5,103 nucleotides of DNA from a bacterium (GTDB taxonomy: Bacteria; SZUA-79; Acidulodesulfobacterales; Acidulodesulfobacteraceae). Position numbers and translations under genes: made by a program. The notes under the pieces were generated by a model. That model ran no database searches, was not told where the DNA came from, and saw nothing but the letters and a program-made list of their open reading frames with translations. Numbering within the stretch: position 1 is the first letter of the stretch; every line of letters begins with the position of its first letter. The stretch lies in the NCBI GenBank assembly GCA_021794335.1, contig JAJYQZ010000302.1, positions 1-5,103 on the forward strand, written 5' to 3'. Below are positions 4,539 through 5,103 of this stretch, piece by piece.

Positions 4539-5103
4539 ATGTTAATTATATACGATTTTAAGACAGGGGTAATCGGCGGCGGCGACCATTTCGAAAAGGC
4601 ATACGAGGATTTTTTTTCCAAGCGCTTGGAAAAAATATTTGAAAACTTTAAATTCCGTTCGGAAAAAGGGGATTTAGATTTAGATAAAAAAGATTTATTA
4701 ATTTCTTCTAAGATTATTAAGAAATCTTTAGATTTAAGGCAAAAAGAGCCTAAAACTGTCTTTAAAGCCATTATAAATATAAAAGTTGAACGATTTGAAA
4801 CGGATGTGAACGCAAGCACAGAGGCGCTTAACATAAATGCCGAAGTCGAAGATATCGTTTTAAATTATTTGCTCGAAAATAAAATAAAAGCAAGGAAGGC
4901 TAATAAAGAAGAAGAAGGCTTTTTTTACGGTAAAAAGAATAATATTTTTGAAAATGCAAAATATGCGGATAATACTGCCGGAAAAAACAAACCTAATGTT
5001 TTAATCGCGGGGATGGGTCCTGCCGGAATTTTTGCAGCCGTTTCATTCGTAAGCAATGGGATAAAGCCGATTATTATCGAAAAAGGGAAAAGAGTAGAAG
5101 ATA
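4539..5103 (+). CDS. FAD-dependent dehydrogenase, COG2509-like (N-terminal part)
   Basis: The frame is open to the right edge; 188 residues are present of a family usually over 450 residues long. The N-terminal region (about 1-85) contains KIIKKSLDLRQKEPKTVFKA (58-77), which resembles the small domain in front of the Rossmann fold in COG2509 uncharacterised FAD-dependent dehydrogenases. The FAD-binding strand-loop-helix follows: VLIAGMGPAGIFAA (154-167), with G158, G160 and G163 of GxGxxG, and the acidic end of the second strand in IIIEKGKRVED (178-188), where E181 would bind the ribose. Substrate and partner are unknown. The ATG at 4539 is the only standard start between the stress-protein stop and the domain; its SD is poor. 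The gap of 42 bp suggests co-transcription with the stress protein. Residues 40-55 are rich in charged residues (Glu, Asp, Lys). A perfect palindrome sits in its 5' coding end. Confidence 0.8.
   Translation, partial: MLIIYDFKTGVIGGGDHFEKAYEDFFSKRLEKIFENFKFRSEKGDLDLDKKDLLISSKIIKKSLDLRQKEPKTVFKAIINIKVERFETDVNASTEALNINAEVEDIVLNYLLENKIKARKANKEEEGFFYGKKNNIFENAKYADNTAGKNKPNVLIAGMGPAGIFAAVSFVSNGIKPIIIEKGKRVED
4612..4635. repeat. Perfect 24-bp palindrome inside the flavoprotein coding start
   Basis: Twelve bases on each side mirror exactly about the point between 4623 and 4624: six T, then CCAAGC, then GCTTGG, then six A. The central TCCAAGCGCTTGGA has the AANCGNTT core of LacI/GalR-family (cre-like) operators. 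It codes for Phe-Ser-Lys-Arg-Leu-Glu-Lys at about residues 25-32. There is no U-run after the stem on either strand, so it is not a terminator. It may be a chance result of coding sequence. Confidence 0.5.

Noticed and set aside
4334..4834. A 166-codon open frame on the minus strand across the stress-protein and flavoprotein genes
   Set aside because: It is antisense to two plus-strand genes with clear family motifs (UspA signature and FAD GxGxxG), and its translation shows no recognisable domain.

Overview
The window reads as AT-rich bacterial chromosome (A+T clearly above 60% by eye, not counted) from an anaerobic or oxygen-sensitive organism. The main reason is a ferredoxin-dependent 2-oxoacid oxidoreductase of the indolepyruvate type (IorA/IorB). 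The Shine-Dalgarno sites and sigma70-like promoters are bacterial. An encapsulated-ferritin-type protein and a COG2509 flavoprotein fit the same picture. I cannot fix the taxon; an uncultured low-GC, deltaproteobacterium-like lineage is only a guess. No tRNA, rRNA, CRISPR array, insertion sequence or phage gene is visible.

Layout, left to right. (1) Bases 1-2379, minus strand: a two-gene operon, iorA (GTG start at 2379) followed by iorB (ATG at 473, cut by the left edge). (2) Bases 2380-2696: a divergent intergenic region of about 317 bp. It holds a good minus-strand promoter for iorA, an unexplained region of potential RNA structure (2470-2573), two AT-rich dyads and a plausible plus-strand promoter. 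(3) Bases 2697-3545, plus strand: a YafJ-type class II glutamine amidotransferase with a GTG start followed directly by the nucleophile Cys2. (4) Bases 3553-3804, minus strand: an 83-residue encapsulated-ferritin (EncFtn) type ferroxidase, ending tail-to-tail 7 bp from the amidotransferase. (5) Bases 3805-4004: a divergent regulatory region with a near-consensus promoter for the ferritin gene, a 5'UTR hairpin, a 20-bp GC-cored dyad and a weak promoter for the next gene. (6) Bases 4005-4496, plus strand: a universal stress protein (UspA family). (7) Bases 4539 to the right edge, plus strand: the N-terminal third of a COG2509-type FAD-dependent dehydrogenase, with a perfect 24-bp palindrome inside its 5' coding end.

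How the genes fit together (inference): IorAB oxidises aryl pyruvates from amino acid breakdown to aryl-acetyl-CoA, reducing ferredoxin, and is oxygen-labile through its Fe-S clusters. The mini-ferritin and the stress protein are divergently transcribed from one control region and would suit a response to iron, oxidative or starvation stress. The amidotransferase has no visible link to its neighbours. No single new multi-gene system is evident. The most unusual items are the very short EncFtn protein with no cargo-loading tail and no encapsulin beside it, the potential structured element at 2470-2573, and the two strong palindromes (3918-3937 and 4612-4635).
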